NCBI RefSeq assembly: GCF_001042695.1 | Contig: NZ_AP012334.1 | Coordinates: 1,116,001-1,180,000, forward strand | Origin: Scardovia inopinata JCM 12537 | GTDB taxonomy: Bacteria > Actinomycetota > Actinomycetes > Actinomycetales > Bifidobacteriaceae | DNA: 64,000 nt | Direction of reading: 5' to 3' | Shown: piece after piece, positions 27,090 to 36,204 of the stretch | Numbering within the stretch: the stretch's first letter is position 1 | Layout: each line of letters begins with the position of its first letter | Notes under the pieces: generated by a model | Told to the model about the DNA's origin: nothing | Seen by the model: only the letters and a program-made list of their open reading frames with translations | Databases searched by the model: none | Position numbers and translations under genes: made by a program

Positions 27090-28661
27090 ATGTCAGCAGA
27101 ACTTGAAGGAATTCATGAGGAGTGCGGCCTCTTTGGTGTCTGGGGACACCCGGAAGCAGCCCGTCTGACCTATTTTGGCCTTCATGCCCTTCAGCATCGA
27201 GGGCAGGAAGGTGCCGGGATTGTTGTCAATAATGAAGGCAATCTTCGCAGCCATCGGGGATTGGGCCTGCTGAGCGATGTTTTCAAGGATAACACAACCA
27301 TAGAGGATTTACAGGGAACCCGGGCTCTGGGCCATGTCCGCTATGCAACCTCAGGCACTGGTTCTCTCAACAATGTGCAGCCTTTCCTTTTCACCTTTCA
27401 TGATGGCTCCGTTGCCCTGGCCCATAATGGGAATCTGACTAACTGCACAACATTACGGACTCATCTGGAAGATCAGGGAGCCATTTTCCACTCGAATTCA
27501 GATACTGAAGTCCTTATGCACTTGATCCGTCGCTCTCCCCGTCAGACTTTTCTCGACAAGCTTAGGGATGCTCTCAACACGGTTCACGGTGGTTTTGCCT
27601 ACCTGCTTATGACCTCCAACGCCCTTTATGGGGCCCTTGATCCCAACGGTTTTCGCCCCCTGAGCCTGGGGAAGATGACTAATGGAGCTTATGTACTGGC
27701 ATCCGAGACCTGTGCCCTCGATATCGTCGGTGCTACTCTAATCCGAGATATTGAACCTGGGGAAATCTGCATCATCAACGATGAGGACTACCGGATTGTC
27801 TCTTACACCAGTAAAACGCAAAAAGCCATCTGTTCCATGGAATTCATCTACTTTGCCCGACCAGATTCCAACATCTATGGGGTTAATGTGCATTCAGCCC
27901 GCAAACGAGCCGGTATCCGCCTGGCCCAGGAATCCCCGGTAGATGCAGATATGGTCATTGCTGTTCCCAATTCTTCTCTCTCAGCCGCTTCCGGCTACGC
28001 CGAAGCCAGCGGCCTGCCCAACGAGATGGGTCTGGTAAAAAATCAGTATGTTGCCCGGACATTTATTCAGCCAACCCAGGAACTGCGGGAGCAGGGAGTC
28101 CGCATGAAGCTATCTGCTGTGCGGGGCGTGGTGAAAGATAAACGAGTTATTGTGGTTGACGATTCCATTGTTCGGGGCACAACTTCCAAACGGATTGTTC
28201 AACTCCTTCGGGAGGCAGGGGCCAAAGAGGTCCATATGCGGATCGCTTCTCCTCCTCTCAAATATCCTTGTTACTACGGGATTGACATCTCTCGAACATC
28301 GGAGCTAATAGCTGCCAAGAAAACCGTTCCTGAAATCTGCGATTATATTGGAGCAGATTCTTTGGCATATCTCAGCCTTGATGGCCTGGTGGAAACAATC
28401 GGGCTGCATGCAGATGCTCCCTACGGCGGCTTGTGCGTTGCCTACTTTAATGGTGACTACCCTACCAGCTTGGGCGACTATCAGCGGGAGTTTTTAGCTT
28501 CTCTCAGCCCCGAAGACCGGGAGCGGATTACCACATACGCCATGATGCATTCAGCCTATAATGGCAATGAATTCAATGAAAGTCTTGATCTGACCAACAG
28601 TAGTGAAATTACAACAAATAATTATCCGAATTCAGCTCAGGAAGCCCAGCAGGTTCAGTGA
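27090..28661 (+). CDS. purF: amidophosphoribosyltransferase
   Basis: First committed enzyme of purine synthesis, making phosphoribosylamine from PRPP and glutamine. The first 11 residues form a propeptide; C12 of [10 protein letters not shown] would become the N-terminal nucleophile. HIRYATSG-like [10 protein letters not shown] and AHNGNLTN belong to the glutaminase domain. The PRPP loop [18 protein letters not shown] is near residue 355, and [16 protein letters not shown] with conserved cysteines suggests the Fe-S-containing class. A Ser/Asn-rich tail of ~25 residues ends the protein. Confidence 0.97.
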   Translation: MSAELEGIHEECGLFGVWGHPEAARLTYFGLHALQHRGQEGAGIVVNNEGNLRSHRGLGLLSDVFKDNTTIEDLQGTRALGHVRYATSGTGSLNNVQPFLFTFHDGSVALAHNGNLTNCTTLRTHLEDQGAIFHSNSDTEVLMHLIRRSPRQTFLDKLRDALNTVHGGFAYLLMTSNALYGALDPNGFRPLSLGKMTNGAYVLASETCALDIVGATLIRDIEPGEICIINDEDYRIVSYTSKTQKAICSMEFIYFARPDSNIYGVNVHSARKRAGIRLAQESPVDADMVIAVPNSSLSAASGYAEASGLPNEMGLVKNQYVARTFIQPTQELREQGVRMKLSAVRGVVKDKRVIVVDDSIVRGTTSKRIVQLLREAGAKEVHMRIASPPLKYPCYYGIDISRTSELIAAKKTVPEICDYIGADSLAYLSLDGLVETIGLHADAPYGGLCVAYFNGDYPTSLGDYQREFLASLSPEDRERITTYAMMHSAYNGNEFNESLDLTNSSEITTNNYPNSAQEAQQVQ

Positions 28662-28755
28662 CCCACCTGCTGCCGGCCAGACACAAACCAATCAACAGAC
28701 AGACATTATTAAATTATTAAATACACATTATTACCATACAAAAAGGAAGGTGCTC

Positions 28756-29787
28756 ATGCCAGAAGCATACGAAAAAGCTGGAGTCAGCGTAGAGGCTGGT
28801 TATGAAGTTGTTCGCCGCATACAGCAGCATGTTGCTGCTACAGCCCGCCCTGGTGCCGGCGGTATCGGAGGCTTTGGGGGTCTCTTTGACCTGACAGCCC
28901 TCAAGGTACAAGAACCGGTTTTAGTCTCCGGAACCGACGGGGTAGGCACCAAGCTCTTAATAGCTCATATGATGGGCAAGCATGACACTATCGGTATTGA
29001 TTGTGTGGCCATGTGCGTCAACGACATTCTGGCACAAGGCGCTGAGCCTCTTTATTTCCTTGATTACATTGCCTGCGGAAGGAATAATCCCGAGCTGCTG
29101 GAGCAGGTAGTGAAAGGTGTTGCAAACGGCTGCGTTCAGGCTGGTGCTGCCCTGGTCGGAGGCGAGACGGCAGAAATGCCCGATATGTATGCCGAAGAGG
29201 AGTACGATCTGGCAGGTTTTACCACCGGGGTTGTGGAGAAAAGTCAGATTATTGATGGATCTACTATTCAGGAAGGTGATGTTCTTATTGGCCTTCCCTC
29301 ATCAGGAGTTCATTCCAACGGTTTTTCCCTAGTTCGTAAAGCCCTGTTCAAAGACGGAGGCTTAAGCGTTGACAGCCAGCTGGACCAGCTTGATGGCCGC
29401 AGGCTGGGGGACGTCTTACTGACTCCAACCAGAATTTATGCTCAGGCCCTCAAACCACTCTTTGGTAAGGGTCTTCTGCAGGGTATAGCTCATATAACCG
29501 GCGGTGCCTTCCTGGAAAAAGTACCCCGCATTATCCCCCAGGGTCTGGCTGCTTCCTTCTCCATTGACTCCTGGCCGGTTCCCCCGATTTTTCAGGTAAT
29601 TGAAGACTATGGCCAGGTGGATCATCTGGAAATGTATAATATTTTCAACATGGGTATTGGCATGGTTCTTATGGTCCGCCCCGCTGATGTGGCCCAGGTG
29701 GAATCTATTCTCGATGCACATCATGAGAAGCATTACACAGTAGGCAGCATCATCCGGCAAAAGGGCGACCGGGTAGAGCTGCACTGA
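28756..29787 (+). CDS. purM: AIR synthetase
   Basis: Phosphoribosylformylglycinamidine cyclo-ligase, closing the imidazole ring with ATP. I choose the ATG at 28756 (343 residues) because AAAAGGAAGG lies just upstream and the protein then starts [19 protein letters not shown] as in the family. The open frame extends further upstream into the purF 3' region but that part is not conserved. [23 protein letters not shown], and [13 protein letters not shown] are the family motifs. Confidence 0.97.
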   Translation: MPEAYEKAGVSVEAGYEVVRRIQQHVAATARPGAGGIGGFGGLFDLTALKVQEPVLVSGTDGVGTKLLIAHMMGKHDTIGIDCVAMCVNDILAQGAEPLYFLDYIACGRNNPELLEQVVKGVANGCVQAGAALVGGETAEMPDMYAEEEYDLAGFTTGVVEKSQIIDGSTIQEGDVLIGLPSSGVHSNGFSLVRKALFKDGGLSVDSQLDQLDGRRLGDVLLTPTRIYAQALKPLFGKGLLQGIAHITGGAFLEKVPRIIPQGLAASFSIDSWPVPPIFQVIEDYGQVDHLEMYNIFNMGIGMVLMVRPADVAQVESILDAHHEKHYTVGSIIRQKGDRVELH

Positions 29788-29913
29788 TTGTACCCCATAG
29801 CTAATGCTCACAGAATCAATGCCGCAGGGCAAAGTTTGAACAGGATACACTCATACACAGGGCATATATATAATAGCTGCAGCAGTCACGCTCAGCAGAA
29901 AAAAGAGGAACAA

Positions 29914-31206
29914 ATGGCACATACAGTTCTGGTAATTGGGTCCGGTGCCCGTGAGCACGCTATAGCTTATACTCTTTTGAAGGGTCAGACTGTAGGTAAG
30001 GTCTATTGTGCGCCTGGCAACCCTGGAATGGTGGCTGACGGCATTACTGTGATTCAGCTGGCTCAGACAAATCATGCAGCCATCATTGATTTTGTCAAAG
30101 ATAAAAGCATAGACTGGGTTTTTGTTGGCCCTGAGAACCCTCTGATGGAGGGGCTGGTCGATGATTTAACCGCCGCAGGAATTAAAGCATTCGGACCTAC
30201 CCGCCAGGCTGCTCAGATTGAAGGCTCAAAAACTTTTGCCAAGCAGCTGATGCACCGCCATCATGTGCCCACGGCTAAATACGAATCCTTTGATAATCTG
30301 GCCGATGCCCTGGCATATGTAAAGAGTCACGGAGCCCCTATTGTGGTGAAGGCTGACGGCCTGGCAGCCGGCAAAGGAGTAACAGTTGCCATGAATGAGG
30401 ACACGGCCAGGGCAGCTCTGACCGATATTTTTGTTGACAATAAGTTTGGTTCTGCCGGAAGCAGCGTTGTCCTGGAGGATTTCCTTCAGGGACAGGAATT
30501 TTCCCTCATGAGCTTTGTCAACAAGAATCATTTCTGGACCATGCCGGTTTCGCAGGATCATAAACGTGCCTACGATGGCGATCTGGGTCCCAATACCGGC
30601 GGAATGGGTGCCTACAGTCCTCTCCCCCAAATTTCCAACGAAACTGTTCAGACTGCTATCAATACCATTGTCAAACCCACTGTTGAGGGAATGAACGCCG
30701 AAGGAATCCCCTTTACCGGTATTCTCTATGCCGGACTGATTGCCACAGCTGACGGCCCTCAAGTCATTGAATTCAACGCCCGGTTTGGAGATCCGGAAAC
30801 TGAAGTTGTACTCCCCCGCCTGACTTCTGATTTAGGTGCAGGAATTGAAGCAATTCTGTCCGATCAGGAGCCTGTTTTCACCTGGGAGGACAATCAACGC
30901 ACCACTTTGGGCGTTGTTCTTGCCTCCGACGGCTATCCTGATCACAGCCACACTGGTTCTCTCGTACCCGACCTGCAATCAGCCATCAACCAGGCAGGTA
31001 TTGAAGAATCTACACACATTTTCTATGCTGGTGTAAAAAATTCCGCTGCTGGTGAGCTTCTGTCCTCCTCTGGCCGTGTTTTGCTGATAGAAACAACAGC
31101 AGATTCTCTTCCAGAAGCACAGGAACGGCTCTACTCCATCCTCGATTCTACCCATACAGACGGTTTCTTCTACCGCCACGATATAGGAGCCAAGGCACTG
31201 GCTTAG
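29914..31206 (+). CDS. purD: phosphoribosylamine--glycine ligase
   Basis: ATP-grasp enzyme forming GAR from phosphoribosylamine and glycine. The ATG at 29914 follows AGAGGA by 4 bases and gives 430 residues beginning MAHTVLVIGSGAREHAI, the family start. VVKADGLAAGKGVTVA is the ATP loop and GDPETEVVLPRL the metal/substrate region. The frame is open upstream to the purM stop without conservation. Last gene of the forward purine run; what follows is the AT-rich peptide-exporter cluster. Confidence 0.97.
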   Translation: MAHTVLVIGSGAREHAIAYTLLKGQTVGKVYCAPGNPGMVADGITVIQLAQTNHAAIIDFVKDKSIDWVFVGPENPLMEGLVDDLTAAGIKAFGPTRQAAQIEGSKTFAKQLMHRHHVPTAKYESFDNLADALAYVKSHGAPIVVKADGLAAGKGVTVAMNEDTARAALTDIFVDNKFGSAGSSVVLEDFLQGQEFSLMSFVNKNHFWTMPVSQDHKRAYDGDLGPNTGGMGAYSPLPQISNETVQTAINTIVKPTVEGMNAEGIPFTGILYAGLIATADGPQVIEFNARFGDPETEVVLPRLTSDLGAGIEAILSDQEPVFTWEDNQRTTLGVVLASDGYPDHSHTGSLVPDLQSAINQAGIEESTHIFYAGVKNSAAGELLSSSGRVLLIETTADSLPEAQERLYSILDSTHTDGFFYRHDIGAKALA

Positions 31207-31534
31207 GCGATCAGCAGCAACTCATCCTTTTTACGTAATTCTTTACATGCTACAAACAAATTCTTAAAGAGTAGAACAATTGTGCAAGCATAAACGCTAC
31301 AACCTAAAAAAAGAAGTTCGTATAATGTGGACTAGTTTTTGTTCTATGTGGAATCAGGCCACATCAGCTACTTATTCACTACCAAATAGAAAATTAGACC
31401 ATAACTTTCCCGCAATATTCAATTGTAAGAAGTAAGGTAAATATTATTTATATTTCTATATTTATTCACGAATTCAAATACGCTAAACTATTTTTTTAAA
31501 GAAACGCCGTTTTCTTCTTTATTTTTTAGTGATA
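31207..31534. other. AT-rich region between purD and the peptide operon
   Basis: No recognised gene. A good -10 TATAAT is at 31321-31326, without a convincing -35 at 17-18 bases. Downstream, a 29-codon frame from ATG 31346 to 31435 would be almost leaderless from that promoter; it has no ribosome site and I do not call it. A small hairpin AAGAAA/TTTCTT near 31499-31516 followed by T-rich sequence might be a weak terminator. Confidence 0.35.
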
Positions 31535-31577
31535 TACTTCTTTCTAGTGTATTAAATAAATACACTAGAAAGAAGTA
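31535..31577. promoter_or_regulatory. perfect 19-bp inverted repeat before the peptide operon
   Basis: Arms 31535-31553 and 31559-31577 are exactly complementary around a 5-base AAATA spacer. The left arm overlaps a -10-like TATACT (31533-31538), and the right arm contains AGAAAGAAG, the only plausible ribosome site for the ATG at 31581. It could therefore be a repressor operator over the promoter, or an RNA hairpin that hides the ribosome site if transcription starts further upstream. Not followed by a T-run, so not an intrinsic terminator. Confidence 0.7.
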
Positions 31578-31580
31578 ATT

Positions 31581-31748
31581 ATGAGTATTACTGTTAGGAA
31601 AAGCAATGCTGAGCTGAATGAGCCAAATAACCGGCTTATTATTGTCAATAAATCATTCATCGTGATTACCCTTATTCACGATATTGTTATGCTAGATAAA
31701 AGTCCAACTCTACAGAAGAAACGGACTTTTAGGCTGGCAACAATTTAG
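31581..31748 (+). CDS. 55-aa peptide heading an unrecognised exporter operon
   Basis: A short open frame too small for usual gene callers. The product begins MSITVRKSNAELNEPNNRLI, has a hydrophobic middle (residues ~19-38, IIVNKSFIVITLIHDIVML) and a basic C-terminus (QKKRTFRLATI); it has no cysteine and no signal-peptidase site. Support for being real: an AGAAAGAAG ribosome site 5 bases upstream, immediate position after the inverted repeat, and only 8 bases to the next gene, with that gene's ribosome site overlapping this stop. It may be a ribosomally made peptide precursor (leader plus core), a small regulator or a short membrane peptide. I cannot assign a family. Confidence 0.55.
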   Translation: MSITVRKSNAELNEPNNRLIIVNKSFIVITLIHDIVMLDKSPTLQKKRTFRLATI

Positions 31749-31756
31749 GTTATCCA

Positions 31757-32605
31757 TTGTCTCAGCAATCGTATAAACAAGTACTAGCTAATATGAGAGG
31801 ATTGGTGGGTAAAATTATCCAGAGTAACCTACCCTTCTTCTCATATTCCTCTCTTGTCGAATCTGGCAAGGTAGAGAATATAAAAATTCTCAGTGAATTC
31901 TTTATCTACTTATTGGTGACTCAGGATAAATCGAATAAATTACTTTATTCGAAAAACAACCCTATGAATCTGCACCTTGCGCCATCTATTGATGATTCTT
32001 TGTATGAACAACTTCTTATATTACAAGGCGTATTATTTAATAATAATAGTGCTTCACTACCCGACCAAGAATTGACACGTAGCCAATACGATTCATTATT
32101 ACCACATGAAAGGATCCAGTACTTATGGATTCTAAACCAAACAAAGCCAGAAAATCTAGCAATAAAAATTAAAGAGGCACTCTTAGAAAGTAATGCCAGC
32201 AGACAGACAGACTTATACTATTATGACTTTGCCGATCTTTACTATTTGACCCATTCGATATTTTTTGCTTGTGATTTTGGGAAAACCGATATTCACAAAT
32301 TCATAGGAGAAAAAATAATTGAGAAGATGATACAGAATATCTTGGCAGATATAGTGTTTGCTCTCAAACTGAAGCATGACGATTTATGCGCAGAATTATT
32401 TATCTGTGTTGCATCGATCAAAGAACACCTACGTCCAAGAGAGAGAGAACTATGTCAACAATTATTCGAATTTTTTTATCATAATCGTTTAGTTCCGTTT
32501 CTTTCTAAACCAACTGTCACCTTTAGTAAAAAAACAGATGCTTATCATATTTCATTAGTTCTCGGGATGTTGGGGGCCTCCTATGCTAACAACACAAGAG
32601 GTTGA
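31757..32605 (+). CDS. unrecognised all-helical protein A of the exporter operon
   Basis: A 282-residue soluble protein with no known catalytic motif. Translation appears to start at TTG 31757, eight bases after the peptide stop; an internal ATG at residue 13 is the alternative. Sequence is rich in Leu/Ile/Lys/Asn and probably alpha-helical throughout. A YYDFADLYYLTHSIFFACDFG motif near residue 155 recalls DUF6895-type actinobacterial proteins, but this is memory of a pattern, not a search. It overlaps the next gene by 23 bases. Very AT-rich compared with purD and purK. Role unknown; as part of a peptide-plus-exporter unit it could be a modifying or immunity component. Confidence 0.75.
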   Translation: MSQQSYKQVLANMRGLVGKIIQSNLPFFSYSSLVESGKVENIKILSEFFIYLLVTQDKSNKLLYSKNNPMNLHLAPSIDDSLYEQLLILQGVLFNNNSASLPDQELTRSQYDSLLPHERIQYLWILNQTKPENLAIKIKEALLESNASRQTDLYYYDFADLYYLTHSIFFACDFGKTDIHKFIGEKIIEKMIQNILADIVFALKLKHDDLCAELFICVASIKEHLRPRERELCQQLFEFFYHNRLVPFLSKPTVTFSKKTDAYHISLVLGMLGASYANNTRG

Positions 32606-33245
32606 AAAGGAAATAGTGCTCAGGTTCAATCATGAATATGAACTTTTTGAATATCTTGAATCCGTTTATCAGATCTGTAAAACGTACATTTTATTTCACC
32701 CCACGCTAGCTAAAGACAGCTTGACACTTCTTCAAACGTTGTTACAACAATTCTTAGATTATTTTGATATTGATTCGTTAAAAAGAACGAACAATAAATT
32801 ACTCATAAAAATTCTACCAATTGAGTTTGTCTGCGCACAGTTTCGACTAATTAAAAGTGACTTATTCTCAGGTGATTTATACTCGTATGAAATTCCTCTA
32901 GAAAATTATCTTGTACTAAAAGTCGTTGAATTAACTCATTTTTATCCGAATCTTCAGCTCCCTCCTGATTTCTTTAATTTGCGAAAAAATAATGATTATA
33001 TTCACTGTTTAGATTTGTTATTTGCTAAATCTAAGCTTGGACTTGTGACATGCTTTGAGTTAAAAGAACAAGCTGAAAAAGTTTTAGAAGAAACAGACAG
33101 TAATATTCTCAACGAAGATAGCTATATTATGCTAGCTACTGCTGTCCCTAGATTAAAAAATATTCTTCCAAAAAGTATTGATACTTCTCTCTTAAAAAAT
33201 ATAAGTATAGATAAATTGTTCCTGCTTGATTCGGAGATATCGTGA
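32583..33245 (+). CDS. unrecognised protein B of the exporter operon
   Basis: A 220-residue soluble, probably helical protein. It starts inside the end of protein A's gene and ends in a GTGA overlap with the next start. Features: acidic-aromatic N-terminal segment (RFNHEYELFEYLESVYQICK), a central LVLKVVELTHFYPNLQLPPD, three scattered cysteines, no membrane span. AT-rich: 17 of 60 bases G+C in the line at 32641. It has no motif I can name. The tight overlaps indicate that A, B and C are made together, perhaps as one complex. Confidence 0.72.
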   Translation: MLTTQEVEKEIVLRFNHEYELFEYLESVYQICKTYILFHPTLAKDSLTLLQTLLQQFLDYFDIDSLKRTNNKLLIKILPIEFVCAQFRLIKSDLFSGDLYSYEIPLENYLVLKVVELTHFYPNLQLPPDFFNLRKNNDYIHCLDLLFAKSKLGLVTCFELKEQAEKVLEETDSNILNEDSYIMLATAVPRLKNILPKSIDTSLLKNISIDKLFLLDSEIS

Positions 33246-33787
33246 CTACCGCTCAGATATTAAAACATCGCATTTCTAAAGAAATTCCGATTCCTAACAC
33301 TTTCGACTTTACAAAATGTAGTCTGACCAAAACGGACAAAATTATCTTAGACTACCTGCTCAACTTTCTCTCCTACAAATTACCCAATACTTCAGCAAAA
33401 GAAAATACTCTATTTCTTTTACTCTCTCCCGAGAAAGATAACACAGAAGAATGGAAGTTACTTATTGATACAGCTGTACTCCACCCCTCAGTAGTATCCG
33501 GCCTCTCCGCCTACTACCGTCAGACATATAATCTCGGATGTCTCGCAATTCTTTGTACCAAAATCGTAGAAATACCACATATGGAAAAAGAAAGAGAAAA
33601 TATTTTACAATTTATAGATACTCAGAAACGAAGCAATGGCTACTATGGTTATGCAAATCCGTTTCTCGGTGAGACTACTAATATTTCAAATTACGAGAAA
33701 CAATTAATTTTCAATTCAACTCTATACCTATTATTGAGTAAAAAAATACTCGACATGAAGGAGAAAAATCATGACGGTGCAGAATAA
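33242..33787 (+). CDS. unrecognised protein C of the exporter operon
   Basis: A 181-residue protein starting at GTG 33242, which overlaps the stop of protein B by four bases and follows GGAG by 6 bases. Its C-terminal third has the segment FIDTQKRSNGYYGYANPFLG, reminiscent of the Q-x-x-x-G-x-(F/Y)-G repeats of alpha/alpha-toroid proteins, and a basic helical tail. It overlaps the MFS gene by 17 bases. No enzyme motif is visible. Same low-G+C character as A and B, whereas the exporter that follows is closer to the host. Confidence 0.72.
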   Translation: MTTAQILKHRISKEIPIPNTFDFTKCSLTKTDKIILDYLLNFLSYKLPNTSAKENTLFLLLSPEKDNTEEWKLLIDTAVLHPSVVSGLSAYYRQTYNLGCLAILCTKIVEIPHMEKERENILQFIDTQKRSNGYYGYANPFLGETTNISNYEKQLIFNSTLYLLLSKKILDMKEKNHDGAE

Positions 33788-35039
33788 ATCCCGAATGCAG
33801 CTGGCAATCGCTCTCATAAGTTACCTTATTGGGAACCTGACCAGCAGCATCTTCTCCTTCGTCCTGAGCATGTACGTTCTCAAACTCACCGGATCAAGCT
33901 TCACCTTTTCCGTCATTCTCCTGATTAATCCGCTGATTACCGCCCTGCTCAGTCCTGCTGTTGGATATTTTGTTGATACCTTCAATCACAAAAAAGTGTC
34001 CCTCCTGTCCCAGGCTGCCAGCGTGGCGATGATGGTTATTTTCCTCATCGCGCATGACCGTTTCACTACTCCAGGAGAAATTATTCTTATCGGAATTACC
34101 GTAGTGGTTCTTTCTCTGTGTGACAGCTTCCAGTCAACCTCCTACAAGGCCTCAACTATCCATATGGTAGCGGAGAACCATCAGCAAACTCTCATAGCAT
34201 GGGAACAGCTGATGTCTACCATCGTTATACTTCTTTACCCGACCTTGGGAGGTGTTTTTTATGGCTTCTTATCTGTAGAGATTATCGCAGTCATAGAGCT
34301 GTGCGGAGAACTGGTTGTTCTTATAGCCATAGCCTGCCTGAATTTTTATCTGGTTGCGGGTACAAAGAAAAATGAAACTGATACAGATAGTTCGCATAAA
34401 GAGTCGCTGCGGGAATCGTTTAAAACAGGCCTATCATACATGGCTTCGGATAGCGCACTCATCAATCTTCTAATCTTCGCTATTATTGCGAATTTTGCTC
34501 TGGCAGCAATCAATGTTGGCTTACCCGTCGTCTTCCTCAATCAACTGAAAATTAATACAAGTCTTTATGGGATTGTTCAGTCCTGCCTGGCCCTGGGAAT
34601 GATAGTATCCAGCCTGCTCCTCGGCATTATCAAGCTCAAGGGCAATAACCTGCGTCTGACCTCATATGCCGGTTTCGCATTAACCATAGGCTTGGTCATT
34701 ATGGCAGCAGACCTTATGCTTTCGCCTCCACAAATAATACTGGTGATAATTTTTGCTGTTTCCATTGCGCTGATAGGCATGGCCATAACAGCCACCAACC
34801 TCCCCTTCGGAATCTACATCCGTACCCAGATTGACGAAGATAAGCAGGGCAGGGTCAGTGCCATGTCCAATGCTGTGGTCAGTTTTCTCTCACCCGTAGG
34901 CATGGCCCTATACGGTTTTCTTTTTGACCATGTAGCAGCGGGCTACCTTTTCCTGGTTTCCGGCTTCATCCTTCTGGCAGATACCATTGTCCTCTTTGTC
35001 CGGGGAGGAAAAGCTCCTCAGATGATGGCAAAGAACTGA
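33771..35039 (+). CDS. MFS exporter (macrolide-efflux/MefA-like type)
   Basis: A 422-residue 12-helix major facilitator protein. The motif-A-like loop after helix 2 reads GYFVDTFNHKKVSLLSQ, and the first helix SYLIGNLTSSIFSFVLSMYVL is typical of the MefA/enterobactin-exporter (TMS) group. The central loop (residues ~200-225) is hydrophilic. AAGGAG lies 8 bases before the ATG inside the end of protein C's gene, so expression is coupled to it. It probably exports the product of the operon or gives self-protection. Composition (31/60 G+C at 34861) is nearer to the chromosome than the three upstream genes, so the cluster is mosaic. It ends 4 bases from the convergent purK stop. Confidence 0.88.
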   Translation: MTVQNKSRMQLAIALISYLIGNLTSSIFSFVLSMYVLKLTGSSFTFSVILLINPLITALLSPAVGYFVDTFNHKKVSLLSQAASVAMMVIFLIAHDRFTTPGEIILIGITVVVLSLCDSFQSTSYKASTIHMVAENHQQTLIAWEQLMSTIVILLYPTLGGVFYGFLSVEIIAVIELCGELVVLIAIACLNFYLVAGTKKNETDTDSSHKESLRESFKTGLSYMASDSALINLLIFAIIANFALAAINVGLPVVFLNQLKINTSLYGIVQSCLALGMIVSSLLLGIIKLKGNNLRLTSYAGFALTIGLVIMAADLMLSPPQIILVIIFAVSIALIGMAITATNLPFGIYIRTQIDEDKQGRVSAMSNAVVSFLSPVGMALYGFLFDHVAAGYLFLVSGFILLADTIVLFVRGGKAPQMMAKN

Positions 35040-35052
35040 CCGCCTAGCGGTC
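35038..35052. terminator. tiny hairpin joining the MFS and purK stops
   Basis: GACCGC-CTA-GCGGTC: a 6-bp stem whose left arm includes the MFS TGA and whose loop is the purK stop codon read on the other strand. It may end transcription from both sides, although no T-run follows on either strand. Confidence 0.3.
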
Positions 35053-36204
35053 TACATCATCCCAACAGCCAGTTGCCATCAAATCCTTGGCAGTCTGCTG
35101 AGGGTTATCTGTCAGAACAGTAATATGCCCCATCTTACGGTTATGTTTTACTTCCGCTTTTCCATAGTCATGAAGATTCCAGCCAGGATGAAGGGGAGCA
35201 ATCTTTTGGGTAAGGTCAACGTGCTGTCCCAATATATTGACCATAACCGCAGGCGATAACAGACGAGGCTGGGGCAAATCCCAGCCAATAATCCCCCGGA
35301 TATGAGTATCATACTGGCTGACAGAACATGCTTCAATAGTGTAATGCCCAGAATTATGAGGGCGGGGAGCCAATTCGTTGACCAAAATCCGCTGATCTTT
35401 GGTAATGAAGAGTTCAATAGCCAGAGTACCGCTGAGCTGGAAGCCATCAGCCAAAGCCAGGGCAAGTTCCTTTGCTTTCTTTTCCAAAGATGGGGACACA
35501 GATGCCGGAGCCAGAGTCATATGCAGAATATTATGCCTGTGCTCATTGCGCACCAGGGGAAAAGTAACATAGTGCTTCCCATTTCCGGAAACCAGGATGG
35601 AGGCTTCATAATCAAAATCAACAAAGGCTTCCACAATTGCCTGCGGCCACTTGTCTGCCGGCCAGACTTTTTGGCAGTCTTCAGGAGACTTCAGAACAAT
35701 CTGCCCATGACCGTCATATCCTCCGCTGGCTGTTTTCAGTACTGCGGGAAAGCCAATCTTCTGCAAGGCTTGGTCCAGATCCTGCCTGGAGTTAACAGGC
35801 AGCCAGGGAGCTGTTTCAATTCCCAGGTTATTAATAAAACTTTTCTCATGAACTCGGTTTTGAGTAATTCTCAGCAAATTAGTGCCCTGAGGAATAGGAA
35901 CACAATCAGATACCTGGTCCAAGGCATCGGCATCCACATTCTCAAACTCATAGGTCAGCACGTCACTGCGCTGAGCCAATTGCCGAATTGCAGCCTGATC
36001 GTTATAATCAGCCACAATCTGAAAATCGGCAACCTGACCTGTAGGGCAATGATCAGTAGGATCTAAAACCCCTATCCGCAGGCCCATATAGCGAGCGGAA
36101 AGGGCCATCATTCGTCCCAGCTGGCCGCCGCCCACAATGCCTATAGTGGCTCCTCTGCCCAAAGACCTAATTTTCCCACCGGTGGCATCATACAAGCTTG
36201 GCAT
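35044..36204 (-). CDS. purK: N5-carboxyaminoimidazole ribonucleotide synthase
   Basis: ATP-grasp enzyme making N5-CAIR from AIR, bicarbonate and [26 protein letters not shown] at residue ~19 is the hallmark; [14 protein letters not shown] is the ATP loop and [18 protein letters not shown] the metal/substrate site. Length (386) is normal with a 16-residue N-terminal extension produced by the 17-base overlap with purE. Reverse orientation to the other purine genes; forms a purE-purK pair. Confidence 0.97.
   Translation of the reverse strand: MPSLYDATGGKIRSLGRGATIGIVGGGQLGRMMALSARYMGLRIGVLDPTDHCPTGQVADFQIVADYNDQAAIRQLAQRSDVLTYEFENVDADALDQVSDCVPIPQGTNLLRITQNRVHEKSFINNLGIETAPWLPVNSRQDLDQALQKIGFPAVLKTASGGYDGHGQIVLKSPEDCQKVWPADKWPQAIVEAFVDFDYEASILVSGNGKHYVTFPLVRNEHRHNILHMTLAPASVSPSLEKKAKELALALADGFQLSGTLAIELFITKDQRILVNELAPRPHNSGHYTIEACSVSQYDTHIRGIIGWDLPQPRLLSPAVMVNILGQHVDLTQKIAPLHPGWNLHDYGKAEVKHNRKMGHITVLTDNPQQTAKDLMATGCWDDVDR

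Noticed and set aside
31536-31576. The long inverted repeat as an intrinsic terminator for purD
   Set aside because: It is 330 bases from the purD stop, lacks a following T-run on either strand, and abuts a ribosome site and ATG.
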